In this document: in pieces, positions 16,213 to 25,055 of the stretch
Position numbering within the stretch: position 1 is the stretch's first letter
How the letters are laid out: each line of letters opens with the position of its first letter
Origin: CAYLLN01 sp033762315
GTDB taxonomy: Bacteria > Planctomycetota > Planctomycetia > Pirellulales > Pirellulaceae
Direction: 5' to 3'
Length of the DNA: 64,000 bases
NCBI GenBank assembly: GCA_033762315.1
Contig: JANRLS010000165.1
Span: 1 to 64,000, forward strand
Translations under genes and position numbers: made by a program
Notes under the pieces: model-generated
What the model was told of the DNA's origin: nothing
The model's database searches: none
The model's input: the letters and a program-made list of their open reading frames with translations, nothing else

Positions 16213-19059
16213 ATGCGGGATTCGTCCGTCCCCATTTTCCGCGAGAGGCAGGCCCGCGTGGCTGGCAGGCAGATTGAGCTGCGCGGCGTCGCCGTCCACA
16301 ACCTCAAGGAGGTGGACCTCGACATTCCCCACCACAAGCTGGTGGTCCTCTGCGGCGTCAGCGGCAGCGGCAAGACGAGCCTCGCCCTCGATACGCTGTA
16401 TGCCGAGGGGCAGCGGCGGTACATCGAGAGCTTTTCGCTGCACACGCGGCAGTTCCTGCAAAAACTTGATAAACCCCAGGCCGAGCGGATCGACGGCATT
16501 CCGGCGGCGATTGCGGTCACGCACGACGACGTCTCGCGCTCCAGCCGGGCCACCATCGGCACGGCGACCGAAACCATCGACTATCTGCGGCTCCTCTATG
16601 CCAAAATTGGCCGGCTCGGGTGCCCGACTTGCGACCAGCCGGTGCAGCGGGCCACGCCCCAAGCTGTGGCGGAGCGGATCAGCCAGTTCCCCGCGGGAAC
16701 GCGCCTCTTGATCGCTTTCGCGGCCGAAGCGGCGGCGGGAGAATCGCGCGCGGACCTGGAAACCCGGCTGCGGGCCGGCGGCTTTGTGCGGACGCTGAAT
16801 CTGGGCGAAGAGGAGCCGCTCTTGGTCGTTGTCGATCGCCTGACCGCCGGCCAGCCATCCGACCAGCGACTGCGGGAGTCGCTCGAAACGGCCTTCACCC
16901 ACGGCAATGGCCGCTGCGTGATTCTCGCCGAAGACGAAGCCGGCGAGCGGCAGATCGACGGCCGTGCGTTTCGCCGGCTCGATTTTTCCACGCGCCTCGA
17001 ATGTACCGCCTGCCACCGCACCTTTGCCGATCCTGAGCCGCGGCTCTTGAGCTTTAGCAGCCCGCTGGGGGCCTGCCCAACCTGCGAGGGCTTTGGCAAC
17101 GTCGCCGATCTCGACATGAACCTGGTCGTGCCTGACCCGGCCAAGTCGCTTCGCGACGGGGCGATCGCGCCCTGGAACACGCCCGCCTACAAGCACGAAC
17201 TGGACGAACTGCTCGCCCTGGCCGCCGACTATGCGATTCCCGTCGATATTCCCTATCGAGAGCTTTCGGCCGACGCGCAGCGGCTCATTCGCGACGGAGT
17301 GCCGGAGCGAACCTTCGGCGGCCTCACGGGCTTCTTTAGCTGGCTCGAAAAGCGCAAATACAAGGTCCACCTGCGGGTATATCTCAACCGCTTCCGCACG
17401 AGCCGCGAGTGCCCCACTTGCCACGGCCAGCGGCTGAACGAACAGGCACTGGCGTGGCGCATCGGCGGCAAGAACCTGGCCGAGCTGACGGCGCTGCGAA
17501 TCGACGAAGCCCTCCCCTTTTTGGCCGGCCTCGCGCTCTCGGACCACGAAAACCGTGTCGCCCGGCAGGTGCTGGCGCAAATTCGCGCACGCCTGGGGTT
17601 TTTGGATCAAGTGGGCCTCGGTTACCTCTCGCTCGACCGGTCGCTGCGCACCCTCAGCGGGGGCGAGGCCCAGCGGGTCACGCTCACTTCGGCCCTGGGC
17701 AGCAGCCTCGTCAATATGCTCTATGTGCTCGATGAGCCTTCGGTCGGCCTGCATCCGCGCGATGTCGAGCGGTTGGTGCGGGCGATTCGCGGGCTCGCCG
17801 GCAGGGGCAATAGCGTGGTGGTGGTTGAGCACGAAGAGGCCCTCATTCGGGCAGCCGATGAGCTGATCGAGATTGGCCCCGCCGCGGGCGACCGGGGGGG
17901 CGAGGTGACGTTTCAGGGGACGCTGGCCGAAATGCTGGAACCGGGCGCGAGCCTGACGGGCGAATACCTGGCGGGGCGGCGGGGAGTGTCGATTCCGCAG
18001 TCGCGGCGGACGGCCACGCACGGGCGGATCAAGCTGATCGGGGCTCGCGGCAACAACTTGCAAAACTTGAGCGTTGAGTTTCCCCTGAACGTGCTCTGCC
18101 TGGTGACCGGCGTTTCTGGCGCGGGCAAAAGCAGCCTGGTGCAAGACACGCTCTACGGTGCCCTCTGCAAACGGAAACGCAAGGAATGCGACCCGCCGCT
18201 GGCGTATGACGATGTCGTCGGCTGCGGGCAGATCGACGACGTGATTCTCGTTGATCCCTCGCCGATTGGCCGCTCTCCACGCTCGAATCCCGTTACCTAC
18301 ATCAAGGCGTTCGACCCGATTCGGGCGGTGTTTGCCGAGACGATCGAGGCCCGCACGCACAACTACGGCGCGGGGCATTTCAGCTTCAATGTCGAAGGGG
18401 GGCGCTGCACCGCGTGCGAAGGGGAAGGCTACACGCACATCGATATGCAGTTTCTACCTGACGTGTATCGCAAGTGCGCGGCCTGTGGCGGCACGCGCTA
18501 TCGGCCGGAGGTGCTGGGGGTGAAATATCGCGGCCGGAACATTGCCGACGTGCTGGCGATGACCGCCCGCGAGGCATTTACGTTCTTTCGCGGCCAGGCG
18601 AAGGTGCAGGCCCGCCTCAAGCAACTGCTCGATGTCGGGCTCGACTATCTGCAACTGGGCCAGCCGGCGAACACCCTTTCGGCTGGCGAGGCGCAGCGGC
18701 TGAAGCTGGCGGCGCACCTTTCCGAAGCGACGAGAAGCCGCACGCTGTTTTTGCTCGACGAACCGACGACCGGCCTGCATCCGTCGGACGTGGTGACGCT
18801 GCTCGACTGCTTCGAGGCGCTGCTCTCCGTCGGGCACTCGCTGATTATTGTCGAGCACAATCTGCAGCTCATGCGGGCTGCCGACTATATCATCGATCTG
18901 GGCCCCGAAGCCGGCGACGGCGGCGGGCGGATCGTCGCCCAAGGAACGCCGGAAGAGGTGGCCGCGTGTAGCGATTCGCACACCGGGCGGGTACTGAAAG
19001 AGTCGTTGGACCGTTGTCATTCGTCATTGGAAGAGGAAGCGACCGAACCCATCGAATGA
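16213..19059 (+). CDS. uvrA: UvrA-family excinuclease ABC ATPase (probably a paralogue)
   Basis: UvrA proteins are twin ABC ATPases that find DNA lesions for nucleotide excision repair. This 948-residue protein has both nucleotide-binding halves: Walker A GVSGSGKTS and GVSGAGKSS, signatures LSGGEAQR and LSAGEAQR, and Walker B/D-loop stretches LDEPSVGLHP and LDEPTTGLHP. Zinc-type cysteines occur as CPTC, CTAC, CPTC and as CTAC/CAAC in the second half. Differences from housekeeping UvrA are FSLHTRQFL in place of the usual ARQFL lead-in, a threonine at the first P-loop end, and the Ala-for-Gly second signature. These suggest a UvrA2-like paralogue. The start chosen is the ATG at 16213, because upstream codons are repeat DNA. 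The C-terminal codons run into a CAATGAC-type repeat. Confidence 0.92.
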   Translation: MRDSSVPIFRERQARVAGRQIELRGVAVHNLKEVDLDIPHHKLVVLCGVSGSGKTSLALDTLYAEGQRRYIESFSLHTRQFLQKLDKPQAERIDGIPAAIAVTHDDVSRSSRATIGTATETIDYLRLLYAKIGRLGCPTCDQPVQRATPQAVAERISQFPAGTRLLIAFAAEAAAGESRADLETRLRAGGFVRTLNLGEEEPLLVVVDRLTAGQPSDQRLRESLETAFTHGNGRCVILAEDEAGERQIDGRAFRRLDFSTRLECTACHRTFADPEPRLLSFSSPLGACPTCEGFGNVADLDMNLVVPDPAKSLRDGAIAPWNTPAYKHELDELLALAADYAIPVDIPYRELSADAQRLIRDGVPERTFGGLTGFFSWLEKRKYKVHLRVYLNRFRTSRECPTCHGQRLNEQALAWRIGGKNLAELTALRIDEALPFLAGLALSDHENRVARQVLAQIRARLGFLDQVGLGYLSLDRSLRTLSGGEAQRVTLTSALGSSLVNMLYVLDEPSVGLHPRDVERLVRAIRGLAGRGNSVVVVEHEEALIRAADELIEIGPAAGDRGGEVTFQGTLAEMLEPGASLTGEYLAGRRGVSIPQSRRTATHGRIKLIGARGNNLQNLSVEFPLNVLCLVTGVSGAGKSSLVQDTLYGALCKRKRKECDPPLAYDDVVGCGQIDDVILVDPSPIGRSPRSNPVTYIKAFDPIRAVFAETIEARTHNYGAGHFSFNVEGGRCTACEGEGYTHIDMQFLPDVYRKCAACGGTRYRPEVLGVKYRGRNIADVLAMTAREAFTFFRGQAKVQARLKQLLDVGLDYLQLGQPANTLSAGEAQRLKLAAHLSEATRSRTLFLLDEPTTGLHPSDVVTLLDCFEALLSVGHSLIIVEHNLQLMRAADYIIDLGPEAGDGGGRIVAQGTPEEVAACSDSHTGRVLKESLDRCHSSLEEEATEPIE

Positions 19060-19113
19060 CACAATTACAAGCGACCCAACCAATGACGACTGACCAATGA
19101 CCACTGACGACCT
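19013..19113. repeat. CAATGAC-type repeat pair spanning the UvrA end and the next gene start
   Basis: GTCATTCGTCATTGG (19016-19030) lies inside the UvrA-family C-terminal coding region, and CCAATGACGACTGACCAATG (from 19080) lies across the following start codon. The two are roughly inverted and could pair. The same unit recurs at 19988-20017. Confidence 0.75.
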
Positions 19114-19978
19114 GACTGTCTTTTTCGGCGACCTGACCTTCCACCGGGCGGTCGTCTATGCCCGCCTTGCGCGGCCAGCCGACGACGCGGGCCTGTCGCT
19201 GGCGGGGCAGGTTCGCGGTCCGCGCTGCCTGCATTCGCAAACGCTGCCGGCAACGTCGCCGCTGGTCGATTTGGGGCCGGGGCCGACGCTCCTCGCGCGG
19301 GCCGTCCTTCCCGATCCCTGCTGCTGGTCGGCCGATGTGCCGCAAATCTATGACGTGATCGTGAACGTGCTGCGGGGAACCGAAATCATCGCCACCGCCC
19401 GCCGCGAAGTCGGCCTGCGCCCGCTCGGCACGCGCGGCCGAGACCTGCTCTATGCGGGCAAGCGAGTAGTGCTGCGCGGTGTTTCGACCACCTCCACTTC
19501 CGCCAAATTGCCGCGCGACTGGCACGAAACCTCGGCCGTTTATGTCGCCGGCGATCCCAGCGATGAAGCCCTGGCCGAAGCCTCGCAGTGGGGAGCGCTG
19601 GCCGTGGTTCACCTGCCTGCCAGCGGAGACGAAGCAGTCGCCCGCTTGCGAAAACTGGCCGAGTTTCCAGCGGCGGCGATCGCCATCCCGCTCGGCGATA
19701 TGCCAGCGGATTTTCAAAAGTCCGCCGTCTGCCCGAACCTGCTGCTGGGGCAATTCCTGGGGCCAGATCAGGCTTTTCACGTCGAACCCTGGGCCGATCT
19801 CCTCGTGATTTCTGCCGACTCGCCCGACCACCTGCAAACAGCCGCGGCGCTCGACAAGCCCGTGATCGTCGCTCGTTATCTTGAACAGCCACTCGACATT
19901 TCCGCCGCCCGTGCCGCCTGTGACGAGCTACAGCGCGACCTCGCGCCCATCAGCCAATTCGCCGGCTACATTGTCTGA
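19097..19978 (+). CDS. Orphan GH2-like beta-sandwich protein of unknown function
   Basis: This 293-residue cytoplasmic-type protein has no signal peptide. Residues ~70-130 read like the immunoglobulin-like domain of glycoside hydrolase family 2 running into its barrel. A proline/tryptophan stretch (DPCCWSADVPQIYDV) resembles the 'LWSPDHPYLY' region of GH2, followed by VNVLRG, REVGLRPL and a YAGKRVVLRGVS segment like 'LNGKPIFLRGVN'. The remaining ~160 residues do not complete a GH2 barrel: they are short, Ala/Leu-rich, and no catalytic glutamates can be assigned. It may be a reduced relative with a binding role. The ATG lies inside a CAATGACC repeat, and the ThiF-like gene follows after 25 bp. 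Confidence 0.6.
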   Translation: MTTDDLTVFFGDLTFHRAVVYARLARPADDAGLSLAGQVRGPRCLHSQTLPATSPLVDLGPGPTLLARAVLPDPCCWSADVPQIYDVIVNVLRGTEIIATARREVGLRPLGTRGRDLLYAGKRVVLRGVSTTSTSAKLPRDWHETSAVYVAGDPSDEALAEASQWGALAVVHLPASGDEAVARLRKLAEFPAAAIAIPLGDMPADFQKSAVCPNLLLGQFLGPDQAFHVEPWADLLVISADSPDHLQTAAALDKPVIVARYLEQPLDISAARAACDELQRDLAPISQFAGYIV

Positions 19979-19987
19979 TCGCCTCCC

Positions 19988-20017
19988 CAATGACAAATGA
20001 CCAATGACAACTGACCT
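19988..20017. repeat. CAATGAC-type repeat carrying the thiF-like start codon
   Basis: Tandem AATGACAA/AATGACC units lie between the GH2-like gene and the ThiF-like gene. The ATG at 20004 is part of the repeat, as is the ATG of the preceding gene at 19097, so both proteins begin Met-Thr-Thr-Asp. Confidence 0.8.
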
Positions 20018-21047
20018 CGATCTCCAATCCTCCCGCTATGCCCGCCAAATGCGGTTCGCTCCGCTCGGCGTGGCGGGCCAGCGCAAGCTGCTGGCGGCGC
20101 GGGCCCTCGTCGTCGGCTGCGGAGCCTTGGGAGCGGTGATCGCCAATACGCTGGCCAGGGCGGGCGTCGGCAAGCTGCGGATTGTCGATCGCGACTTTCT
20201 CGAGCTGAACAACCTGCAGCGGCAGGTGCTGTACGACGAGGACGACGTCGCCGCCGGCCTGCCCAAGGCGATTGCCGCCAGAAATCGCCTGGTCCGGATC
20301 AATTCGCAAATCGAAATCGATGCGGAAGTGGCCGACGTCGATCACACCAACATCGAGCGGCTTTTGGCGGGGGTCGATTGCCTCGTCGATGGGACCGACA
20401 ACTTCGAGACCCGGTTTTTGCTCAACGACGCGGCCGTGAAGCTGGGCATTCCCTGGGTCTATGGCGGCTGCCTGGGGGCCGAAGGGCAATCGCTCACCAT
20501 TTTGCCCGGCGAAACGCCTTGCCTCCGCTGCCTGATGCCCGATCCGCCGCCGCCGGGGAGCACCCCCACCTGCGACAGTGCCGGAATTCTGGCGACGATC
20601 ATCGGCGTGATCGCCTCGCTCGAAGCCAGCGAAGCCCTGAAAATTCTCAGCGGCAACCGGGCGGCCATTAGCCGCACCTGGACCGTGCTCGACCTGTGGG
20701 AAAACACGCTGCGGCAGATCAAGCTCGCGGACGCGAAATCGGCCGATTGCCCCTGCTGCGGGAGGCGCGAGTTTCCGTGGCTCTCCGGCGAGCGCGGCAG
20801 CCACACGGCCGTTCTGTGCGGTCGCAACGCGGTGCAGCTTAGCTTTCCCGGCCGCGAGCCGATCTCCCTCGAAGCCGTGGCGGAAAGGCTGGCCACCGTC
20901 GGCCAGGTAACGCGCAACAAGTATCTCGTCCGGGCGACCATCGGCAGCCACCTCGTCACCATTTTTCCCGACGGCCGGGCCGTCATCGGCGGCACCGAAG
21001 ACATCGCCGAAGCCCGCAGCATCTACGCCAAGTTCGTGGGAAATTGA
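20004..21047 (+). CDS. ThiF/MoeB/HesA-type E1-like adenylyltransferase
   Basis: ThiF/MoeB enzymes adenylate the C-terminus of a ubiquitin-like sulphur carrier (ThiS, MoaD). The 347-residue chain shows SRYARQMRF, the nucleotide loop VVGCGALGAVIANTLARAGVG, VDRDFLELNNLQRQ, and DGTDNFETRFLLND. The cysteine motif TPTCDSAGILATIIGVIASLEASEALKIL is split by type and matches the catalytic Cys region of the family. A zinc site is formed by CLRC and CPCC. The last ~80 residues are a small domain (HTAVLCGRNAVQL...) in place of a rhodanese domain. No ThiS/MoaD partner is nearby, so thiamine versus molybdopterin use cannot be decided. It follows the GH2-like gene by 25 bp. Confidence 0.92.
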   Translation: MTTDLDLQSSRYARQMRFAPLGVAGQRKLLAARALVVGCGALGAVIANTLARAGVGKLRIVDRDFLELNNLQRQVLYDEDDVAAGLPKAIAARNRLVRINSQIEIDAEVADVDHTNIERLLAGVDCLVDGTDNFETRFLLNDAAVKLGIPWVYGGCLGAEGQSLTILPGETPCLRCLMPDPPPPGSTPTCDSAGILATIIGVIASLEASEALKILSGNRAAISRTWTVLDLWENTLRQIKLADAKSADCPCCGRREFPWLSGERGSHTAVLCGRNAVQLSFPGREPISLEAVAERLATVGQVTRNKYLVRATIGSHLVTIFPDGRAVIGGTEDIAEARSIYAKFVGN

Positions 21048-21109
21048 GGCAAATCTCCGCTCGGCGTGCTACAAACAGAGACTGGTTTGCCACTGCCGGA
21101 GTTCCTGCG

Positions 21110-22558
21110 ATGTTCCCCAGCCCCCAGTCTCCAGTCCCTAGCCCTTCCTCCACCCGCCGCGCCCTGCTGCAGCACAGCGGTTTCGGTCTCGGTTCGCTCG
21201 CGCTCGGCTGGCTGCTCGGGCAGGAATCGCGAGGCGCGGAAGCTGCAGCCGATCCCCAGGCCCCCAAGCCGCCGCATTTCAAGCCGCGGGCCAAGAACGT
21301 CATCTTCCTGCACATGGTTGGCGCGCCAAGCCAATTGGAGCTCTTCGACTACAAACCAACGCTCGCCAAATTCGATGGCGAAAAGTGCCCGCAGCATTTG
21401 CTGGAAGGGCAGCGGTTCGCGTTCCTCCGCGGTCATCCGTCGCTGCTCGGCCCGCGGTTCAAGTTCGCCAAACATGGCCAGAGTGGGCAAGAGATTTCTG
21501 AGCTGCTGCCGCACCTCGCCAGGCAGGCCGACGATATCGCCATCGTCAAAACGGTGCACACCGAGCAGATCAACCACGGACCGGCCCAGCTCATGTTTCA
21601 CACCGGCTTTGGGCGGTTCGGCCGGCCGAGCATCGGCTCGTGGGTCAGCTACGGCCTGGGGAGCGAAAACCGCGACTTGCCGGCGTATGTCGTGATGATC
21701 ACCGGCAAAGTGGCCGGGGCGGGGAGCGCCCTGTGGGGGAGCGGCTTCCTGCCGAGCGTGCATCAGGGAGTCGAATTCCGCAGCCAAGGGGATCCGGTGC
21801 TATTCCTCTCGAATCCGCCCGGCATCTCGCCAGCCGACCGGCGGCGAATGCTCGACGGCGTGCAGGCCCTCAACCGGACCGAACTGGCCGACGTCGGCGA
21901 TCCCGAAATCGCCACCCGCATCGCCCAGTACGAAATGGCGTTCCGGATGCAATCGTCCGTACCCGATCTGATGGACCTCTCGTCCGAATCAGCCGCCACT
22001 CGCGAGCTTTACGGCGCGAAACCGGGCCAGACGAGCTTCGCCAACAATTGCCTCTTGGCCCGTCGCCTTGTCGAGCGCGGTGTCCGCTTCGTGCAGCTTT
22101 TTCATGCCGACTGGGACACGCACGGCAATATCGAAGGGGGCCTGCCTCCCCGCTGCAAAGAGGTCGATCAGCCGATGGCCGCGCTGGTGGCCGATCTGAA
22201 GCAGCGCGGCCTCTTGGACGAGACGCTCGTCGTGTGGGGAGGCGAGTTTGGCCGCACGCCGATGCTGCAAGGGACCGATGCCGACGACAATCCCAGCGCC
22301 AAGCCCGGCCGCGACCACCATAAAGACGCCTTCTGCGTTTGGCTCGCCGGCGGCGGCGTGAAAGGGGGCGTCACCGTCGGCCAGACTGACGACCTCGGCT
22401 ACCATCCCATCGCCGACCCCGTGCATATCAACGACCTGCACGCCACGCTCTTGCACCTCCTCGGCCTCGACCACGAACAGCTCACCTACAAGTTCCAGGG
22501 GCGGCAGTACCGGCTGACGGATGTGGCGGGGAAAGTGGTGACGAAGCTGGTGGGGTGA
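21110..22558 (+). CDS. DUF1501 Tat-exported protein
   Basis: DUF1501 proteins are alkaline-phosphatase/sulfatase-fold relatives, numerous in planctomycetes and of unknown activity. The chosen ATG at 21110 follows GGAG and opens a leader whose first residues (PSPQSPVPSPSS) come from a C-rich repeat. A twin-arginine motif (STRRALLQHSGFGLG) and hydrophobic stretch follow. Family marks are VIFLHMVGAPSQLELFDYKP, the HTEQINHGPAQ region, HADWDTHGN, and VVWGGEFGRTP followed by GRDHHKDAF, whose Asp/His residues could bind metal. At 482 residues the length is typical. The usual DUF1549/DUF1553 partner is missing upstream, where the ThiF-like gene sits instead. Confidence 0.92.
   Translation: MFPSPQSPVPSPSSTRRALLQHSGFGLGSLALGWLLGQESRGAEAAADPQAPKPPHFKPRAKNVIFLHMVGAPSQLELFDYKPTLAKFDGEKCPQHLLEGQRFAFLRGHPSLLGPRFKFAKHGQSGQEISELLPHLARQADDIAIVKTVHTEQINHGPAQLMFHTGFGRFGRPSIGSWVSYGLGSENRDLPAYVVMITGKVAGAGSALWGSGFLPSVHQGVEFRSQGDPVLFLSNPPGISPADRRRMLDGVQALNRTELADVGDPEIATRIAQYEMAFRMQSSVPDLMDLSSESAATRELYGAKPGQTSFANNCLLARRLVERGVRFVQLFHADWDTHGNIEGGLPPRCKEVDQPMAALVADLKQRGLLDETLVVWGGEFGRTPMLQGTDADDNPSAKPGRDHHKDAFCVWLAGGGVKGGVTVGQTDDLGYHPIADPVHINDLHATLLHLLGLDHEQLTYKFQGRQYRLTDVAGKVVTKLVG
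21115..21148. repeat. C-rich CCCAGTC/CCCTAGCCC repeat in the DUF1501 leader
   Basis: Repeated CCCCAG/CCAGTC/CCCTAGCCC units encode the Pro/Ser-rich residues before the twin-arginine motif. The same family ends tmk at 34826-34854 and forms part of the HyuAB linker at 38105-38137. Confidence 0.75.
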
Positions 22559-22591
22559 ATCGAGGTATAATTGTTAAACGGAGGTCAGATC

Positions 22592-22915
22592 ATGCCGCAA
22601 ACCACAAAGTCCAAGCCCAAGCACCCAGTGCGAATCATCCGGGAAGTGATGAATCTCGCTGAGACGGCGAAGTATCTTCGTCTGCCAGGGCGGACCATCG
22701 AACGTCTGGTGGCCGAACAAGGCCTGCCAGGTCGCAAGATCGGCAAGGAGTGGAGATTCTCGCGCCAAGCCATCGAGCGCTGGCTTGATCCGGCATCCGC
22801 CCTAGGAGCATCGGTCCTCGACCAATTCGGAATGTTCGCCAACGATCCCGATTTCGAGGCGTTCCAGCGTCAGTTACGCGAAAACCGAAAGCGCTGGGAC
22901 GAGGAAGTGACGTGA
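22592..22915 (+). CDS. HTH (excisionase/MerR-type) antitoxin of a PIN-toxin pair
   Basis: The ATG at 22592 has a strong GGAGG ribosome-binding site about 9 nt upstream, so the seven extra residues of the longer frame are dropped. Residues ~20-65 form an excisionase-like winged helix: MNLAETAKYLRLPGRTIERL, then GLPGRKIGKEWRFSRQAIERWL. This would bind DNA, most likely its own promoter. The charged C-terminal tail (FQRQLRENRKRWDEE) is a plausible toxin-binding segment. It overlaps the PIN gene by 4 bp (GTGA), which implies translational coupling. Toxin-antitoxin function is inferred from the pairing. Confidence 0.85.
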   Translation: MPQTTKSKPKHPVRIIREVMNLAETAKYLRLPGRTIERLVAEQGLPGRKIGKEWRFSRQAIERWLDPASALGASVLDQFGMFANDPDFEAFQRQLRENRKRWDEEVT

Positions 22916-23334
22916 GCTTTTTCCTCGACACCGATACGTTTAATCACTTTCATGCCGGACATCCAATCGTCCGGGCGCGGGTTGTCCAAGCAAAGCGGGA
23001 CGAACTTGCCATTACCATCATCACCCGCATCGAAGTGTTGCAAGGGCGATTCGAATTCGTCCGCAAAGCCGCTTCTGCGACACAGCTGCTAACGGCTCAG
23101 GGACGATTGACTGATTCCGATCGCGCTTTGGCAGGGTGGCGAATCGTGCCTTTGGATTCTGCGGCGTGCGCGGAGTTTGACCGCCTGCGCGGTATCAAGG
23201 GAATACGCAAAATCGGCCGGGCAGACCTGCTGATTGCTTGCATCGTGCTGGCCAATGATGCGACGCTAGTCACACGGAACGTGCGGGACTTCGCTGTCAT
23301 TCCGAGTCTAAAGATCGAAAACTGGGTTGACTGA
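22912..23334 (+). CDS. PIN-domain ribonuclease toxin (VapC-like)
   Basis: VapC toxins are Mg2+-dependent RNases of the PIN fold. The 140-residue product has the acidic residues in order: D6 (FLDTDTF), E41 (TRIEVLQG), D105 (GRADLLIAC) and a late D126 (RNVRDF). The length suits a single PIN domain. Translation starts at a GTG that overlaps the antitoxin stop codon by 4 bp. The sulfatase follows 14 bp later but is probably unrelated. Cleavage target is unknown. Confidence 0.9.
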   Translation: MSFFLDTDTFNHFHAGHPIVRARVVQAKRDELAITIITRIEVLQGRFEFVRKAASATQLLTAQGRLTDSDRALAGWRIVPLDSAACAEFDRLRGIKGIRKIGRADLLIACIVLANDATLVTRNVRDFAVIPSLKIENWVD

Positions 23335-23348
23335 ATCAAGGTGCTCCC

Positions 23349-24836
23349 ATGAAGCCGTTTTGCTGGACTCCCCTGTTGGCGGGATTTCTTATTGTCACTA
23401 CTGCGGAAGCAACTCTCGCTGTCGACCGCCCCAACATCCTCCTCGCCATCGCCGACGATTGGTGCTATCCGCACGCCTCGGCTTACGACTGCAAGTTCGT
23501 GCGGACGCCGGCTTTTGACCGGGTCGCGCGCGAGGGGGTGCTGTTCCAGAATGCGTTCACGGCGACGCCCGGCTGCAGCCCATCGCGGGCGGCGCTGCTC
23601 ACGGGGCAGCATTCGTGGCGCTTGCGCGAGGCGGGCACCCACGCCAGCAGCTTCCCGCGCGATCTGCCGGTTTATCCGCAGATTCTGGAGCAGGCCGGCT
23701 ACTTCGTGGGCTACTCGGGCAAGGCTTGGGGGCCGGGCAACTTCAAGATCAGCGGCTGGGAGCGCAATCCCGCAGGCACCGATTTCAGCGTCAAGCTCGA
23801 TAACCCACCGAACAAGGGGATCGGCCCGACCGACTATGCCGCCAGTTTCGCCAAGTTCCTCAAGACCCGCCCCAAGGACCAGCCGTTCTGCTTCTGGTAC
23901 GGCGGCAAAGAGCCGCACCGGGCGTACGAAAAAGGGGCCGGCCTCGCCGCCGGCAAAAAGCTGGCTGACGTGGAGGTGCCGCCGTTTTTGCCCGCTAGCG
24001 ACGAGGTCCGCAGCGACCTCTTGGACTATGCCATGGAAGTCGAGTATTTCGACGCCCAACTGGGCAAGCTGCTCGATCAACTCGCCGCGACCGGCGAAGC
24101 AGAGAACACGCTCGTCATTGTTTGCAGCGATAACGGTATGCCCTTCCCCCGGGCCAAGGCCAATCTCTACGACCACGGCACCCACATGCCGCTGGCGATT
24201 CGCTGGCCGGCGAAAGTGAAAGGGAACCGCACCGTGAGCGATTTCGCCGGGCATGTCGATCTGGCCCCGACGATTCTGGCGGCCAGCGGCGAGAACATCC
24301 CCGCCGCCACCACCGGCAAAAGCCTGCTGCCGACCCTTATCAGCGATAAGTCCGGCCAAGTCGATCCGACCCGCGATCATGTGTTTCTGGCCCGCGAGCG
24401 GCACTCTTCGAGCCGGCCGATGAACCTAGGCTATCCGGCCCGCGCCATCCGCACGGCCGACTACCTTTACATCCGCAACTTCAAACCCGACCAGTGGCCA
24501 GCCGGCGACCCCGCCACCGCCGCCGGAACTTCCGGCTATCACGATATCGACGCCTCCCCGACCCTGGCGCTGCTGGTCGCCGGCAAGGATGATCCCAAGA
24601 TTCGCCCCTTCCTCGATCTGGCCGTCGCCAAGCGGCCCGCCGAAGAGCTGTTCTCGCTGAAGGACGATCCCGCTACCGTGAGGAACGTCGCCACCGAGCC
24701 ATTGCATGCCGCCGCCAAGGCCAAGCTCCGCGGGCAGCTTGACGACAATCTCACGAAAACGGGCGACGCCCGCATGACCCCCGATGGTGACGTCTGGGAA
24801 ACCTACAAGCGCTATAGCCCGATTCGAGAGTTCTAG
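23349..24836 (+). CDS. Exported type I sulfatase
   Basis: The enzyme hydrolyses sulfate esters, probably of marine or algal polysaccharides given the lineage. A signal peptide (residues 1-25) precedes the fold's first metal-binding strand (RPNILLAIADDW). The formylglycine signature is intact (CSPSRAALLTG, C76), so maturation by a formylglycine-generating enzyme is expected. The distal metal site is VIVCSDNGMPFP, with LYDHGTHMPLAIRWP after it. At 495 residues it fits the heparan-sulfamidase-like group, but the substrate cannot be assigned. It starts 14 bp after the PIN toxin. Confidence 0.94.
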   Translation: MKPFCWTPLLAGFLIVTTAEATLAVDRPNILLAIADDWCYPHASAYDCKFVRTPAFDRVAREGVLFQNAFTATPGCSPSRAALLTGQHSWRLREAGTHASSFPRDLPVYPQILEQAGYFVGYSGKAWGPGNFKISGWERNPAGTDFSVKLDNPPNKGIGPTDYAASFAKFLKTRPKDQPFCFWYGGKEPHRAYEKGAGLAAGKKLADVEVPPFLPASDEVRSDLLDYAMEVEYFDAQLGKLLDQLAATGEAENTLVIVCSDNGMPFPRAKANLYDHGTHMPLAIRWPAKVKGNRTVSDFAGHVDLAPTILAASGENIPAATTGKSLLPTLISDKSGQVDPTRDHVFLARERHSSSRPMNLGYPARAIRTADYLYIRNFKPDQWPAGDPATAAGTSGYHDIDASPTLALLVAGKDDPKIRPFLDLAVAKRPAEELFSLKDDPATVRNVATEPLHAAAKAKLRGQLDDNLTKTGDARMTPDGDVWETYKRYSPIREF

Positions 24837-25055
24837 CGCCTGCGGCCCATATTGAATTGCCAAGGGTGGGCATCCCCTCCGGCCTTGTGCTACGACGAGA
24901 GTAAAGGCTGTTGTCGCATAATGGCTGTGGAGATCGACGCGTCCTCTTATCGCCCGCAACCTTGTCATCGCCGATGGCATGGCGCAAGCGTTCGAGGTTC
25001 TGGCGGGAAGAATACTCGCGACTAGCAACCGCATGGCGCGCGAATAAACGCGGCG
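24837..25055. other. Convergent intergenic region
   Basis: This 219-bp gap lies between the ends of the sulfatase and the TIR-STAND gene. No gene, terminator with a U-tract, or member of the repeat families was found in it. Confidence 0.5.

Noticed and set aside
16147..18438. 763-residue minus-strand frame antisense to the UvrA-family gene
   Set aside because: The plus strand encodes an unmistakable UvrA; long antisense frames are expected in GC-rich DNA.
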